Below are positions 15,288-23,913 of a DNA stretch of 31,588 bases, piece by piece. Source of the stretch: an uncultured Bacilli bacterium (GTDB lineage: Bacteria; Bacillota_I; Bacilli_A; RF39; UBA660); contig CAKOMI010000013.1 in assembly GCA_934096605.1 (NCBI GenBank), positions 1 to 31,588 of the forward strand, written 5' to 3'. The first letter of the stretch is position 1. The number at the start of each line of letters is the position of its first letter. The notes below the pieces were generated by a model, which was given only the letters and a program-made list of their open reading frames with translations, searched no databases and had not been told where the DNA came from. Position numbers and translations under genes: made by a program.

Positions 15288-15705
15288 TTTCTATTCTTCC
15301 TTTCAAATATGTATCTAATATAAGTGACGATGCCACATTATCAATAACTTTCTTTCTTTTTTTTCTAGAATGATCACTCATAAGTAAAATATTTTCAGCT
15401 TCAACTGTCGTAAGTCTTTCGTCTACTAAGTGTACTGGCAACGCAAAATTATCTTCCAAAAGTTTCTTAAAATTAAGGCTTCTTTCTGAAGCAAATCCTA
15501 GCGAATTATTCATATTTTTGGGAAGCCCTAGAACAAAGTCAGTAATACCTTTTTCCATAACAATACTTTTAAGTTCAGGAATAACACTTGTATATTCACT
15601 TTCTTTAAATCTAATTGTTTTTAAAGGACTAGCAATAGTATTAGTTCTATCACTAACAGCAATACCTAAAGTTCTAGTCCCTAAATCAAGTCCTAAAAAT
15701 CTCAC
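15259..15705 (-). CDS. ruvX: Putative pre-16S rRNA nuclease YqgF/RuvX
   Basis: 148 aa RNase H-fold protein: FLGLDLGTRTLGIAVSD at the start (first metal aspartate), FVLGLPKNMNN, the VDERLTTVEAE motif and a C-terminal NVASSLILDTYL helix. Linked to 5'-end processing of 16S rRNA. GTG start overlaps the reoM TGA stop, with AGAGGA upstream. Confidence 0.95.
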   Translation of the reverse strand: MRFLGLDLGTRTLGIAVSDRTNTIASPLKTIRFKESEYTSVIPELKSIVMEKGITDFVLGLPKNMNNSLGFASERSLNFKKLLEDNFALPVHLVDERLTTVEAENILLMSDHSRKKRKKVIDNVASSLILDTYLKGRIENERRKTNNE

Positions 15706-15941
15706 TTTAAAAAATCCTCTAGCATAATAGCTAACACTTGGGTTCTTTCTAAACTGACAATTTTTTCGCGAGCTCCTTTATAACTTGTAATATAACCAGG
15801 GTCACCACTCATAAGATAACCTGCTAGTTGATTAATAGGATTATAACCTCTTTCTTCTAAAATATCTTTGACTTCTTTTAAAGTCATTTTTATGTTAGCT
15901 TCTTCTAGTAATTTAACATTAAATAAAGTCGTTTCTTGCAT
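15702..15941 (-). CDS. reoM: IreB/ReoM family regulator
   Basis: 79 aa with the family core GYNPINQLAGYLMSGDPGYITSYKGAREKI. The N-terminal TTLFN keeps a threonine near the site phosphorylated by the PASTA kinase in Listeria and Enterococcus homologues. ReoM controls ClpCP turnover of MurA and hence peptidoglycan precursor supply. First gene of the ruvX-mltG-trmR operon; GAGGTGG lies before the ATG. Confidence 0.92.
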   Translation of the reverse strand: MQETTLFNVKLLEEANIKMTLKEVKDILEERGYNPINQLAGYLMSGDPGYITSYKGAREKIVSLERTQVLAIMLEDFLK

Positions 15942-15967
15942 ATAACCACCTCTAAAATTCTAAAAAC

Positions 15968-15996
15968 ATTTTACCAAAAAAACAAAGCATTTACAA
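15968..15996 (-). promoter_or_regulatory. Promoter of the reoM operon
   Basis: TTGTAA (15996-15991), 17 bases, TAAAAT (15973-15968). Confidence 0.7.
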
Positions 15997-15999
15997 CAC

Positions 16000-16022
16000 A
16001 AAAAGAAAGGGCTTGCCTTTCT
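16000..16022 (-). terminator. Terminator of surface gene 3
   Basis: Minus strand AGAAAGG, loop CAAGC, CCTTTCT, then a short T run. It lies directly after the stop of the surface gene. Confidence 0.75.
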
Positions 16023-16028
16023 AAAAAA

Positions 16029-18023
16029 TCATGAAACACTAATTTCAAACGGATTATTTGCCGTGCCAATTCCTCCGCTTATCTTAGCATCTGATGAAAG
16101 ATTAACAACTGCACGAACACCAAGGTTGCCTGTCACCAAGCCGCCGCCAGGAAAGCCTGAGTCGTTCAAATGGAACTCAGCTGCCGCCGTAGCCGCATCA
16201 TAGAAGGCACTCGGAGACAAAGTCCAATAATAACTTGTACTGTACGTATAGGCAGATTTATTAATATAGCCATCGGCATAGCCTGAAAGCATTAATTCAT
16301 CGACTGTAATTAAGCCAATCGGATAAGCTAAGGCTTTATTTCCTTTAGTACTTGTACTTAAGGTAAATAAATCGTTTGTTTGAGCACATTTTAAAGTTGG
16401 TTGTTTTGTTTGATAATATCTACGATAAGGTCCATAAATTGCATTAACACCTGTTGTAGAATATCCATTTCCCGAATCTAGACTTCTATCATTACAGAAA
16501 CCAGCATCAGCGATAACTGATTCGTTACTTGTTCCTAAAATATGAACTTTATACCAATTGTCTAATTCTTTTTTGATATTGCTGTCGTTTTCATTGGCAT
16601 TTGTTTTTTCATAACTTGTATTTAAAGTGCTGCCATACATATAGCCTACATAGGCTGGGTTATCTCCCTTACTATTAAAGACTGCTGATTTTATATTTAA
16701 TCCTGAACCACTAGCATTGGCTTTTGTTCCCGCATATAAAAGTCTGACACTGCCATCACCATTGATACGAATAATTCGCCAGTAAGCTCCAGCATATTTT
16801 ACATAGTTGTTATTTACTGAACCGCGATAGTAATAACTTATACCATCATCGTCTTCCATTTGATAAAGTCCTTTGTCGGATTTATCACTTTCATTTTCTG
16901 TTTGATTCATTGTGTAACCATTTAAATTATACTTTCTAACTTGAAAGGTTGAGCCACCTGAACCAGTTGCTGTTCCATCAGTAATACTTGCACTTGTGAT
17001 TTCTTTAATACTTAAACAATCTGAGGTACTTTTCCATATTGATATAACATCAGCAGAACTCGTGCTATATCCGGAACCACAGAAATAATACTTCGTAGTA
17101 CCTCCATATGTTAAAGTAGTTGGATCTACTTGAGAAACATTTGTAATGGTATATTTCCCTGTGTCTTTGTTAAAAGTATAGCTAGTACCTATAGGTAGTA
17201 AAACATTTTCACTAGTTAAATATTTAAATCTTTCATCAGTGTCTTTTAGGGCTACTAAATCAGGATGTGGCATTATAAATGTTCCATTCACTAAAGAATT
17301 ACTTTTATTTTCATTCCAAATTAAAATGGGTGCGTTTTTGGTAAAATCAGGACTTTGTTTAGAAGCAATTTTTTGTTTTGATATTGTGGGACTCGTTTGA
17401 TATTCATTAGCTAGTATTGCATCACTTAGTTTGTCATATCCTTGTTTTAATGGGTCATATATTCCAGCACTTGCAATTACTGTTACTTTAGCATTAAATA
17501 ATTTGTTCATTGCATCTGTGTCTTCTGGTCCCACATCTTCACTTAACCATAATCTTAATTTATAGTTGTTGGTTTCCCCTGCTCCTATACCACCTTTATA
17601 TAATTCTTTTGAAATACTTATATTTTTTAAAGTAGCCTCTACTGTATCAAAGTTTGATAATCTTTGGACGCCTTCTTCATTTAATAAAACACTTACATAT
17701 TTAATTGGTAATGTTGTTTCATCTAACACTTCTAAATTGACACTATAACTTACAAATAAATCACATGTATTTTCAATTGTAAACTCATATGGTGTAAGGC
17801 TTTTTCCTTCTTCGTTTAATAATGGATATGCTTTTTCAATAAAAATATCATTTTTTTCATTAGTAAGTGATAATTTTAAACAACTTGATTTTACTAAGTT
17901 AGGGTTTGTTTGTTTTAAACTTAAAAGCCATATAGCATATGAAAGACCAAGCAAAGAAAGTATACCTATTAGTATACCTAGAAATAGCAATAATTTATTT
18001 GTTTTGTTCTTTCTTTTTTTCAT
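16029..18023 (-). CDS. Surface protein with TasA/SipW-like N-terminus and lectin-like C-terminal domain
   Basis: 664 aa. Residues 1-35 are a basic start and hydrophobic signal (LLLFLGILIGILSLLGLSYAIW) like SipW-dependent signals. Residues ~45-190 form a camelysin/TasA-like domain (LTPYEFTIENTCDLFVSY, YKLRLWLSEDV) shared with the large gene at the right edge. The middle part carries SPDFTKNAP and cysteine-containing segments. The C-terminal ~280 residues match the paralogues at 71-3244: YYYRGSVNNNYVKYAG, WRIIRINGDGS, YPIGLITVDEL, YWTLSP, GVRAVVNL and GTANNPF. About 80 bases of the variable loop (16121-16200) are 60% G+C. It lies 29 bases after the desulfurase gene. Role unknown, probably ligand binding. 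Confidence 0.85.
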   Translation of the reverse strand: MKKRKNKTNKLLLFLGILIGILSLLGLSYAIWLLSLKQTNPNLVKSSCLKLSLTNEKNDIFIEKAYPLLNEEGKSLTPYEFTIENTCDLFVSYSVNLEVLDETTLPIKYVSVLLNEEGVQRLSNFDTVEATLKNISISKELYKGGIGAGETNNYKLRLWLSEDVGPEDTDAMNKLFNAKVTVIASAGIYDPLKQGYDKLSDAILANEYQTSPTISKQKIASKQSPDFTKNAPILIWNENKSNSLVNGTFIMPHPDLVALKDTDERFKYLTSENVLLPIGTSYTFNKDTGKYTITNVSQVDPTTLTYGGTTKYYFCGSGYSTSSADVISIWKSTSDCLSIKEITSASITDGTATGSGGSTFQVRKYNLNGYTMNQTENESDKSDKGLYQMEDDDGISYYYRGSVNNNYVKYAGAYWRIIRINGDGSVRLLYAGTKANASGSGLNIKSAVFNSKGDNPAYVGYMYGSTLNTSYEKTNANENDSNIKKELDNWYKVHILGTSNESVIADAGFCNDRSLDSGNGYSTTGVNAIYGPYRRYYQTKQPTLKCAQTNDLFTLSTSTKGNKALAYPIGLITVDELMLSGYADGYINKSAYTYSTSYYWTLSPSAFYDAATAAAEFHLNDSGFPGGGLVTGNLGVRAVVNLSSDAKISGGIGTANNPFEISVS

Positions 18024-18052
18024 AAATAAACCAATCCTATTCAGCCAAAAAA

Positions 18053-19186
18053 TTATTCTTTTTTAGCTAAACTTAATTTTTGATAAACTAATTTAAAACA
18101 GGCCAGAAATTTGTTTACCTCATCAGTTGTTGTTAAATGAGACAAACTAATTCTAAGGGTACTAGAAGCTCTTTTTTCATCATGATATAAGGCCATGACA
18201 GAGTTAGAAAAGTGACCACTTGAACAAGCAGTATTTGTACTTATATATATTTCATATTCTTCTAGAGCATGTAAAAAAGTCTCTGCTTTAATTTCTTTTA
18301 AAGAAATATTTAATATATGTGGTATACATATTTTAGTATGATTAATTATAACTCCTTCATACTTTGAAAGTTCTGCTATAATCTTATCATTTAATCGTTT
18401 AATAAAGTTTTCTCTTTTATCTAAATCAGTAGTTGAAAGTCTAATAGCTTTTGAAAAAGCAACAATTAGAGGAACAGGTGGTGTACCTGGATTTAACATA
18501 TTGATAGTACCACTGCCATACAACAAAGGATTAAACTTAACGCGACTATTTTTATAAAAAAGCCCTATGCCTTTTGGCCCATATATCTTATGAGCTGTAC
18601 AACTAGCTAAGTCAACATCGTGAAAATTAACAGGAATCTTTCCAAGAGCTTGGGTCATATCACTATGTAAATATGTATAAGAATTTTCTTTTTTAATAAC
18701 CTGTCTTATCATTTTTAATGGCTGTCTTACCCCAGTTTCACTATTAACGGCACATATACTTACTAAAATTGTATCACTACGCATCTTTTTTCTTAAATCT
18801 TCAAAATCAACTAACCCATCTTCGTTATTATCAACATAACTTATTTCAAAACCAAGTGTTGTTAAATATTCACAAATAGCATAAATACTTGGGTGTTCTA
18901 ATTTTGATACAATTATATGATTACCATATTTCATATTAGCAAGAGCTGTGCCCATTAAAGCAAAATTATTACTTTCGGTTGCCCCACTTGTGAATGTTAA
19001 CTCACTTTCTAAAACATTAAAAATTTCACTTATTTGTTTAATAGCACTATTCATCAAAGTTTTCGATTTAACCCCTAAACTATGTAAAGAATTAGGGTTC
19101 CCTGGAAAATCTTTTGTTGCTCGTAAATATGAATCTAAAACGTCATAATTAACTGGTGTTGTTGCACTATAATCTAAATATATCAC
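18053..19186 (-). CDS. Cysteine desulfurase, NifS/IscS family
   Basis: 377 aa PLP enzyme: YLDYSATTP at the start, TSGATESNN, the HSDMTQALGK block, the PLP lysine in SCTAHKIYGPKG and the catalytic cysteine in TNTACSSG. It yields a persulfide from cysteine; next to ezrA this is the NifZ position, where the enzyme normally pairs with ThiI for 4-thiouridine, but thiI is not in the window. Overlaps the nucleotidase gene by four bases (ATGA). Confidence 0.92.
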   Translation of the reverse strand: MIYLDYSATTPVNYDVLDSYLRATKDFPGNPNSLHSLGVKSKTLMNSAIKQISEIFNVLESELTFTSGATESNNFALMGTALANMKYGNHIIVSKLEHPSIYAICEYLTTLGFEISYVDNNEDGLVDFEDLRKKMRSDTILVSICAVNSETGVRQPLKMIRQVIKKENSYTYLHSDMTQALGKIPVNFHDVDLASCTAHKIYGPKGIGLFYKNSRVKFNPLLYGSGTINMLNPGTPPVPLIVAFSKAIRLSTTDLDKRENFIKRLNDKIIAELSKYEGVIINHTKICIPHILNISLKEIKAETFLHALEEYEIYISTNTACSSGHFSNSVMALYHDEKRASSTLRISLSHLTTTDEVNKFLACFKLVYQKLSLAKKE

Positions 19187-19758
19187 TCTTCTTCACTCTC
19201 CAATAATATACTTTCTATTTGTTGCCAATCATATACTCTTTTTATTCCCAAACTTTCTAATTCTGGAAAAGTATATTTTTTATTATGAGGTTGATCAAGT
19301 AATAGCTTAACTTTACCATAACCTTTTAAATTAGCCACTTTATCATCTATTTTAATATCACACATTACCATATCTTTGGCAGCTGTCAAAATAATTTTCC
19401 TTGGGTCAATATAAGGCATATTTTCAACAATCCACTGATACTTATAACGAGCCATAATACCTGATTCATAAACTCTTCTTTTATCAACAAAAGCTGTTGT
19501 TATGTAAATATCATATTTACTTGCTAGCCTTTCAATAACCCTTAAAGAATCAGGAATAATATGAGCCTCTTTATAAATATTAACATTCTGATAAAAATAA
19601 TCTAAAAACTTTTCTTTTTCTTCATCATTCATTACATCTTCAACATAATATGAGTCAATCTCGTCTTCTTTATAATTAGTATGTAAATATTTATTAACAG
19701 CTTCTAAATATCCCCCTGTACATATTGTTTCATCTAAATCAATCATTACTTTTTGCAT
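19183..19758 (-). CDS. 5'(3')-deoxyribonucleotidase-like HAD phosphatase
   Basis: 191 aa HAD-family protein of the NT5C group: motif I MIDLDETIC (nucleophile and acid-base aspartates), motif II ITTAF, and a late acidic motif IKIDDKVANL. Members remove phosphate from (deoxy)nucleoside monophosphates; substrate cannot be read from the sequence. It lies 10 bases after ezrA and overlaps the desulfurase gene. Confidence 0.8.
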   Translation of the reverse strand: MQKVMIDLDETICTGGYLEAVNKYLHTNYKEDEIDSYYVEDVMNDEEKEKFLDYFYQNVNIYKEAHIIPDSLRVIERLASKYDIYITTAFVDKRRVYESGIMARYKYQWIVENMPYIDPRKIILTAAKDMVMCDIKIDDKVANLKGYGKVKLLLDQPHNKKYTFPELESLGIKRVYDWQQIESILLESEEE

Positions 19759-19767
19759 AACTTACTC

Positions 19768-21486
19768 CTAACCTTGATACTCATCTATTAATTTTTTATA
19801 AATTCCTGGTTCTACAACATTTATAGCATGAATAGAGCTTTCAAGTGATACTTTATAATCACCATGTAAAAATGCTTTTTCAGCTTTCGTAAGCCCCCAT
19901 TCTACCTCTTCATATAAAGGCCTATATCGATTACCATAAACAATTGCCGTCTCAGCCATATGGGCTGTTTTAATAATTTCTTTCGTTGTATGATAAAATT
20001 TTAATACTAAGTCTCTAGCTGTATCAACTCTAGTATTTAAGACTTTTATTGATATAGGTGTCTTTTCTAATTCAGCTATCATATTACCAATAGCCTCGGT
20101 TGCTTCACCTAGTTGAATATAATAGCTATCAGGAATCATTGGTAGTTTATAACTACGCATAAGCATTTTAGCTTGATTTAAAATAGCTTTCATCTCGTCT
20201 AATTGTTCTCTTGCTCTTAACTCATCTTCTTTTAATGAACCTAACGTTCTTAAAGCTATATCTAATTTTTCTTCCGTTTTTAAAATGGCTACATTTAGTT
20301 GTTCCATTCTCTTATTTAAATTAGAATAAGCATAATTATGACTTCTTCCATCTGTTATGATATCATCATAATTACCTCTTTCATTTGCTAGTTCATCTTT
20401 AATTTTAAAAACAATTTCAATATCTTCATCACTTAAATCATAACTATACTTAATATCTTTAATCTTTTTTAATAAAGAATCATTAATATTGGTTAGTTTT
20501 GTTATTTTAAGAAGAATTGTTCTTGTATATTCAGTATAATTTTGTCTAGATAATCTTTCTTTATCAAATTCATTATAAATTGAATCAAAATAATCTAACA
20601 TCGTTTTAAGTTCTAATAAGGAATCTTCAATATTTAAAACATTCAATCTTTGAAAGATATCAGTAATCTTTTTATTAGCTTCTTGAATATTATAGCCTAG
20701 CTTTAAATAATCTAAATTATAACCTTCTTGATGCATCTTCTTAGCAATAGCAACAATACTCTCTTGTTTTTTAGGAATAACACTTTTGCCAAGTACAATA
20801 ATACTTGGAGCTTCTTCAATAACTAGTTTTAAGTTACCAATTAAATCATCTAAAGCTTTAACTATTTTACTAACCTCTTGATAAGACTTTTGTTCCATTG
20901 CTACTTCAAACGCACTAAAAAGTTTATCAACTCTTTCAAATTGTAATTCTAGTGGTTGAGATACAACACTAAATTCTTTAGGATTCTTTTGATATTTACT
21001 TAGAACCTCTCTATAACTAGCTTTTAATTTAGTAACAGTTTCTCTATTCCTCTCTTCACTTAAAGTAATACCTTTAATTTCTTCTAATAAAAATCTAGCT
21101 TTAGTATTAACAAAATATATGTCTAATTCAATATCACCTAAGGCTTTACTTAAAGCTTTAAAATCTTTAGTATCATATAGTTCTTCTGCTTTAATAAGTT
21201 TATCAGTTATATTATTAACGTCTTCATTTTTTAAAGTATTAAACTTTTTTTGCCATTCTTCATAAGTTGTTTTCATATTTGCATTCATAGCCAGTGGTTC
21301 CACTTTTTTTAACTCAGCTATTAAATTAGCACTTATAATTAAATTTTTATCTCTTTGTAATTCATCTAATTCTTTTCTATATTTCTTTTTATCTCTATTA
21401 TTAATGATTGTTAAAACAACTATTATGCTTGTAACAGTGATTATATAAAAAGCTATACCGATAATTATAATAAGTTCCTTGCTCAT
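19768..21486 (-). CDS. ezrA: Septation ring formation regulator EzrA
   Basis: 572 aa: an N-terminal membrane helix (ELIIIIGIAFYIITVTSIIVVLTII) with a charged stop, then a long series of helical spectrin-like repeats rich in E, K and L. TYEEWQKKFN near residue 79 fits the family. EzrA binds FtsZ at the membrane and restrains Z-ring assembly while linking it to wall synthesis. The order ezrA then NifS-type desulfurase is conserved in Bacilli. AGGAGG precedes the ATG. Confidence 0.9.
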   Translation of the reverse strand: MSKELIIIIGIAFYIITVTSIIVVLTIINNRDKKKYRKELDELQRDKNLIISANLIAELKKVEPLAMNANMKTTYEEWQKKFNTLKNEDVNNITDKLIKAEELYDTKDFKALSKALGDIELDIYFVNTKARFLLEEIKGITLSEERNRETVTKLKASYREVLSKYQKNPKEFSVVSQPLELQFERVDKLFSAFEVAMEQKSYQEVSKIVKALDDLIGNLKLVIEEAPSIIVLGKSVIPKKQESIVAIAKKMHQEGYNLDYLKLGYNIQEANKKITDIFQRLNVLNIEDSLLELKTMLDYFDSIYNEFDKERLSRQNYTEYTRTILLKITKLTNINDSLLKKIKDIKYSYDLSDEDIEIVFKIKDELANERGNYDDIITDGRSHNYAYSNLNKRMEQLNVAILKTEEKLDIALRTLGSLKEDELRAREQLDEMKAILNQAKMLMRSYKLPMIPDSYYIQLGEATEAIGNMIAELEKTPISIKVLNTRVDTARDLVLKFYHTTKEIIKTAHMAETAIVYGNRYRPLYEEVEWGLTKAEKAFLHGDYKVSLESSIHAINVVEPGIYKKLIDEYQG

Positions 21487-21569
21487 AAGAACCTCCTACT
21501 CTTACTTATATAATCTATTTTATCACATATTTACTATTTTTAAAGAAAAATTAGATTTTTTGTCGAAAG

Positions 21570-21597
21570 AAAAAAACGAGTACTAATTTTACCCGTT
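21570..21597 (-). terminator. Terminator of the zinc-ribbon membrane protein operon
   Basis: Minus strand AACGGGTA, 7-base loop, TACTCGTT (one wobble), then T run. It lies just past the stop at 21604. Confidence 0.85.
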
Positions 21598-21603
21598 TAA
21601 AAT

Positions 21604-22038
21604 TTATGCAAATATCTTTGGAATTACATAACATACTATAAATAATGTAATGAAATAACATGAAGCAAAAGCATAAACCATATGATTTTTATCAACTTTA
21701 CTTAGTTCATTAAAACCTTGATATAAGTTAAGAAAATATAAAATACCAGATACTACAACTGCAATAACTGTAATCCATAGATTTAAGAATAAACCAAGAG
21801 TTGCAATAATTAGCATAATACTACTAACGGTTGTATTAACACCTATTAAAGCATAGATTCTTTTAATATCACTTTCTTTTTTAAGTATTTTCTTACTTAC
21901 TAAATATAATAGTCCACCTAATATTAAGTGATAACATAGCATCATTAAAGCCGCTACTACGAAAACTTTAAATGGTACAGAGCCATTTACTACATTTAAA
22001 CTACTACCACTAGAACTTGGAATATTAAAATAAGTCAT
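21604..22038 (-). CDS. Yip1-like membrane protein (C-terminal part of a split zinc-ribbon protein?)
   Basis: 144 aa with four hydrophobic helices (e.g. VFVVAALMMLCYHLILGGLLYLV, YALIGVNTTVSSIMLIIATL) like Yip1-domain proteins. The ATG overlaps the end of the upstream zinc-ribbon gene by 14 bases. Removing one T from the TTTT run (22027-22030) would join the two frames as ...ALYDLFNIPSSS..., giving the single zinc-ribbon plus Yip1 protein common in related bacteria. No convincing ribosome binding site lies before this ATG, which favours a split gene or frameshifting. Function unknown. Confidence 0.65.
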   Translation of the reverse strand: MTYFNIPSSSGSSLNVVNGSVPFKVFVVAALMMLCYHLILGGLLYLVSKKILKKESDIKRIYALIGVNTTVSSIMLIIATLGLFLNLWITVIAVVVSGILYFLNLYQGFNELSKVDKNHMVYAFASCYFITLFIVCYVIPKIFA

Positions 22039-22330
22039 ATAAAGCCACTGCTCCTCTCTTCATTAAAACATAAATAAATAAACCAAATAATAAACAATTA
22101 ATAACAATTAAGATCATTCCTAAATCAAATTTACTTCTTTTAGCATAATCTTTCATCGTATCAACTGGTCTTATAAACATACCTTTAATAGTTAAAATAC
22201 AATCATTTAAAATTTTACTAAATTTTGATTCTGTAACCTCTTCCGTTACTACTTCTTTTGCTTCTACTTTGCAATCACATTTACCATCTTTATCTAATTT
22301 TTTGCCACAATTTGTACAAAACTTTGCCAT
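22025..22330 (-). CDS. Zinc-ribbon protein with one membrane helix
   Basis: 101 aa from the ATG at 22330, which has AAGGAG seven bases upstream; an ATG two codons earlier abuts that site and is less likely. Zinc ribbon FCTNCGKKL...CDC at residues ~4-22, an acidic linker, GMFIRPVDTMKDYAKRS, then a membrane helix (LGMILIVINCLLFGLFIYVLM). The RPVDTM segment before the first helix is typical of zinc-ribbon/Yip1 proteins, whose remaining helices are in the next frame (21604-22038). Confidence 0.75.
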   Translation of the reverse strand: MAKFCTNCGKKLDKDGKCDCKVEAKEVVTEEVTESKFSKILNDCILTIKGMFIRPVDTMKDYAKRSKFDLGMILIVINCLLFGLFIYVLMKRGAVALYDLF

Positions 22331-22349
22331 AATCATTCTCCTTCTCTAT

Positions 22350-23582
22350 TTACCATACGCTAAAAAATCTTACTGGACTAGTTAAATCAGTTAATTTATA
22401 ACTACCATCACTTATGTCATAAATTGCTGTACTATTTTGACTTGATTTACCAGTTTTTTCTTCTGTTTTATCGCCATTTTTAACAGCAATAGTATAATTA
22501 TAACTATACTTAATAGTTACAGAAAGTTGTCCATCTCTAAGAATTCTTATACCAGTAATACTATAATCACTTATATCAAATTTAAGTAATGATAAACTAT
22601 CGCTTTTAACAATTTTACTATATAAATCATTATATGTATCTTTTAAGTTATCAGTAATAGCCGTATTACTTTTTTGCAATTCTGCAAATGTTTTTTTGTT
22701 AATCAAGTTACTATAAATACTTTTAACAAATTCAGTAGAATATTTACCGATACTATCTTTTTGTTCTTCACTTAAATCATTTAAGTCTAAATCAAATGTG
22801 TAACTATCATAATAATAAGATATTCTTTTTTCTTCGGTTACAGCCATTTTATTAGGTAATGTCACACTTATATTATAAGAACCTTCAAAAATATTAGGTA
22901 TTACATAAACGTCTAATCCATCTTTACTTTCTTCACTATTAATGTAGTTTCTAGTGACGTCTTCATCATCAATTTTAACGGCACTATTAGAAGGAACTGT
23001 AATAGTATAGTTATTTACAATCGTAATATCTAACATATCAAGCACATCATCTGAAACAGTCCAAGTATCAAAGAACAAATATTTCTTTTTATCATTTTTA
23101 GTTAAATTAACAGTAATATTCATTTCTTTATCATTTTTAACTACTCTATAATTAGCTATTGCACTTTTCTTATCGCTACTATAAGTAATATTTAGTAAAG
23201 TTATTGAACTAATACCTTTTAAATCATTATTATCATTATTATAGATTTTACTAAATGCTTCTTTACTAGCAAATCTTGTGTCGCCCTCTATATTAAGAGT
23301 CTCGTACAATTCATCACTATTGCTTGCTTTTAGGGCTTCCATATACTTTTTAGACACAGCACTTGCACTTAGGGAACGTCCTAAAATATTAAAACCAATA
23401 GCAAAAGAAATAACAATAACTAAAATGACACCTAAAATGATTTTTGTTTGTTTAGTAAGTGGTTTATGTTCTTTAGTTGTTTTCTTAGTAACTTGCTTTT
23501 TTTCTTTAGGCACTTTACTACCACATTCACCACAAAAGTTAGCTCCATTTTTTAACTTGGCACCACATTCACCGCAATACAT
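22350..23582 (-). CDS. Zinc-ribbon membrane-anchored protein, TcaA/YvbJ-like
   Basis: 410 aa: double-CxxC zinc ribbon (MYCGECGAKL...FCGECGSKV, residues 1-24), basic linker, one helix (IILGVILVIVISFAIGFNIL, ~47-66), then an extracellular region of ~340 residues with repeated beta-rich domains (NNYTITVPSNSAVKIDDEDV; FVKSIYSNLINKKTF). This order resembles TcaA/YvbJ proteins of Firmicutes, linked to wall-antibiotic responses in staphylococci. Assignment is by architecture only. AAGGAG precedes the ATG; first gene of the operon ending at 21570. Confidence 0.75.
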   Translation of the reverse strand: MYCGECGAKLKNGANFCGECGSKVPKEKKQVTKKTTKEHKPLTKQTKIILGVILVIVISFAIGFNILGRSLSASAVSKKYMEALKASNSDELYETLNIEGDTRFASKEAFSKIYNNDNNDLKGISSITLLNITYSSDKKSAIANYRVVKNDKEMNITVNLTKNDKKKYLFFDTWTVSDDVLDMLDITIVNNYTITVPSNSAVKIDDEDVTRNYINSEESKDGLDVYVIPNIFEGSYNISVTLPNKMAVTEEKRISYYYDSYTFDLDLNDLSEEQKDSIGKYSTEFVKSIYSNLINKKTFAELQKSNTAITDNLKDTYNDLYSKIVKSDSLSLLKFDISDYSITGIRILRDGQLSVTIKYSYNYTIAVKNGDKTEEKTGKSSQNSTAIYDISDGSYKLTDLTSPVRFFSVW

Positions 23583-23607
23583 TTCTTCACTCCTTTTCTA
23601 TAAATTC

Positions 23608-23636
23608 ATTATAAATTTTTTTATTAAAAATAACAA
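23608..23636 (-). promoter_or_regulatory. Promoter of the TcaA-like operon
   Basis: TTGTTA (23636-23631), 17 bases, TATAAT (23613-23608). Confidence 0.75.
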
Positions 23637-23681
23637 CAAAAATATATTAATTATGTTAAAAATATGTTAATATGTTTTTAG

Positions 23682-23755
23682 GCTTGCTTAGTACAGTGGT
23701 AGTACACATGCATGGTAAGCATGAAAGAACAGTTCAATTCTGTTAGCAGGCACCA
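23682..23755 (+). tRNA. tRNA-Thr (anticodon GGT), CCA encoded
   Basis: Full cloverleaf by hand folding: acceptor GCTTGCT/AGCAGGC (one T-G wobble) with discriminator A and encoded CCA; D stem GTAC/GTAC around AGTGGTA; anticodon stem CATGC/GCATG with loop ATGGTAA (anticodon GGT); 4-base variable loop; T stem AACAG/CTGTT with loop TTCAATT. G1-C72 and C2-G71 fit threonine identity. An extended -10 (TGT-TAATAT, 23665-23673) lies just upstream. Confidence 0.93.
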
Positions 23756-23766
23756 TTTAAAGTTTA

Positions 23767-23802
23767 TTTAAACTAGAAATAGTTCAATTTTTCTAGTTTA
23801 AA
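23767..23802. other. Perfect 13-bp hairpin after tRNA-Thr
   Basis: TTTAAACTAGAAA (23767-23779) and TTTCTAGTTTAAA (23790-23802) with a 10-base loop. Neither strand has a T run after the stem, so it is not a standard terminator; it may protect or process the tRNA 3' trailer or be a recombination or protein-binding site. Confidence 0.6.
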
Positions 23803-23870
23803 AATATATAGTGGCCGAAAAGTGACAAAATATCATGAAGAGTATTGTAGCCAAGAAAACTAGCATAAAA

Positions 23871-23913
23871 TAAAAAAGAGGAACATTCGATTCTGCAAGT
23901 GAATGTCGCCTCT
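23871..23913 (-). terminator. Minus-strand terminator opposite the candidate RNA
   Basis: Minus strand AGAGG-CG-ACATTC, loop, GAATGT-T-CCTCT followed by a T run (23877-23872). It would end a transcript coming from about 24050 leftward. Confidence 0.65.

Noticed and set aside
16121..16200. Diversity-generating retroelement variable region
   Set aside because: The loop position and lectin-like fold fit, but no reverse transcriptase or template repeat is in the window, and in the two close paralogues (71 and 1877) the loop also differs at synonymous and non-adenine positions.
23278..23670. Plus-strand 130-codon frame opposite the TcaA-like gene
   Set aside because: Antisense shadow of a gene with clear zinc-ribbon and membrane features; no ribosome site.
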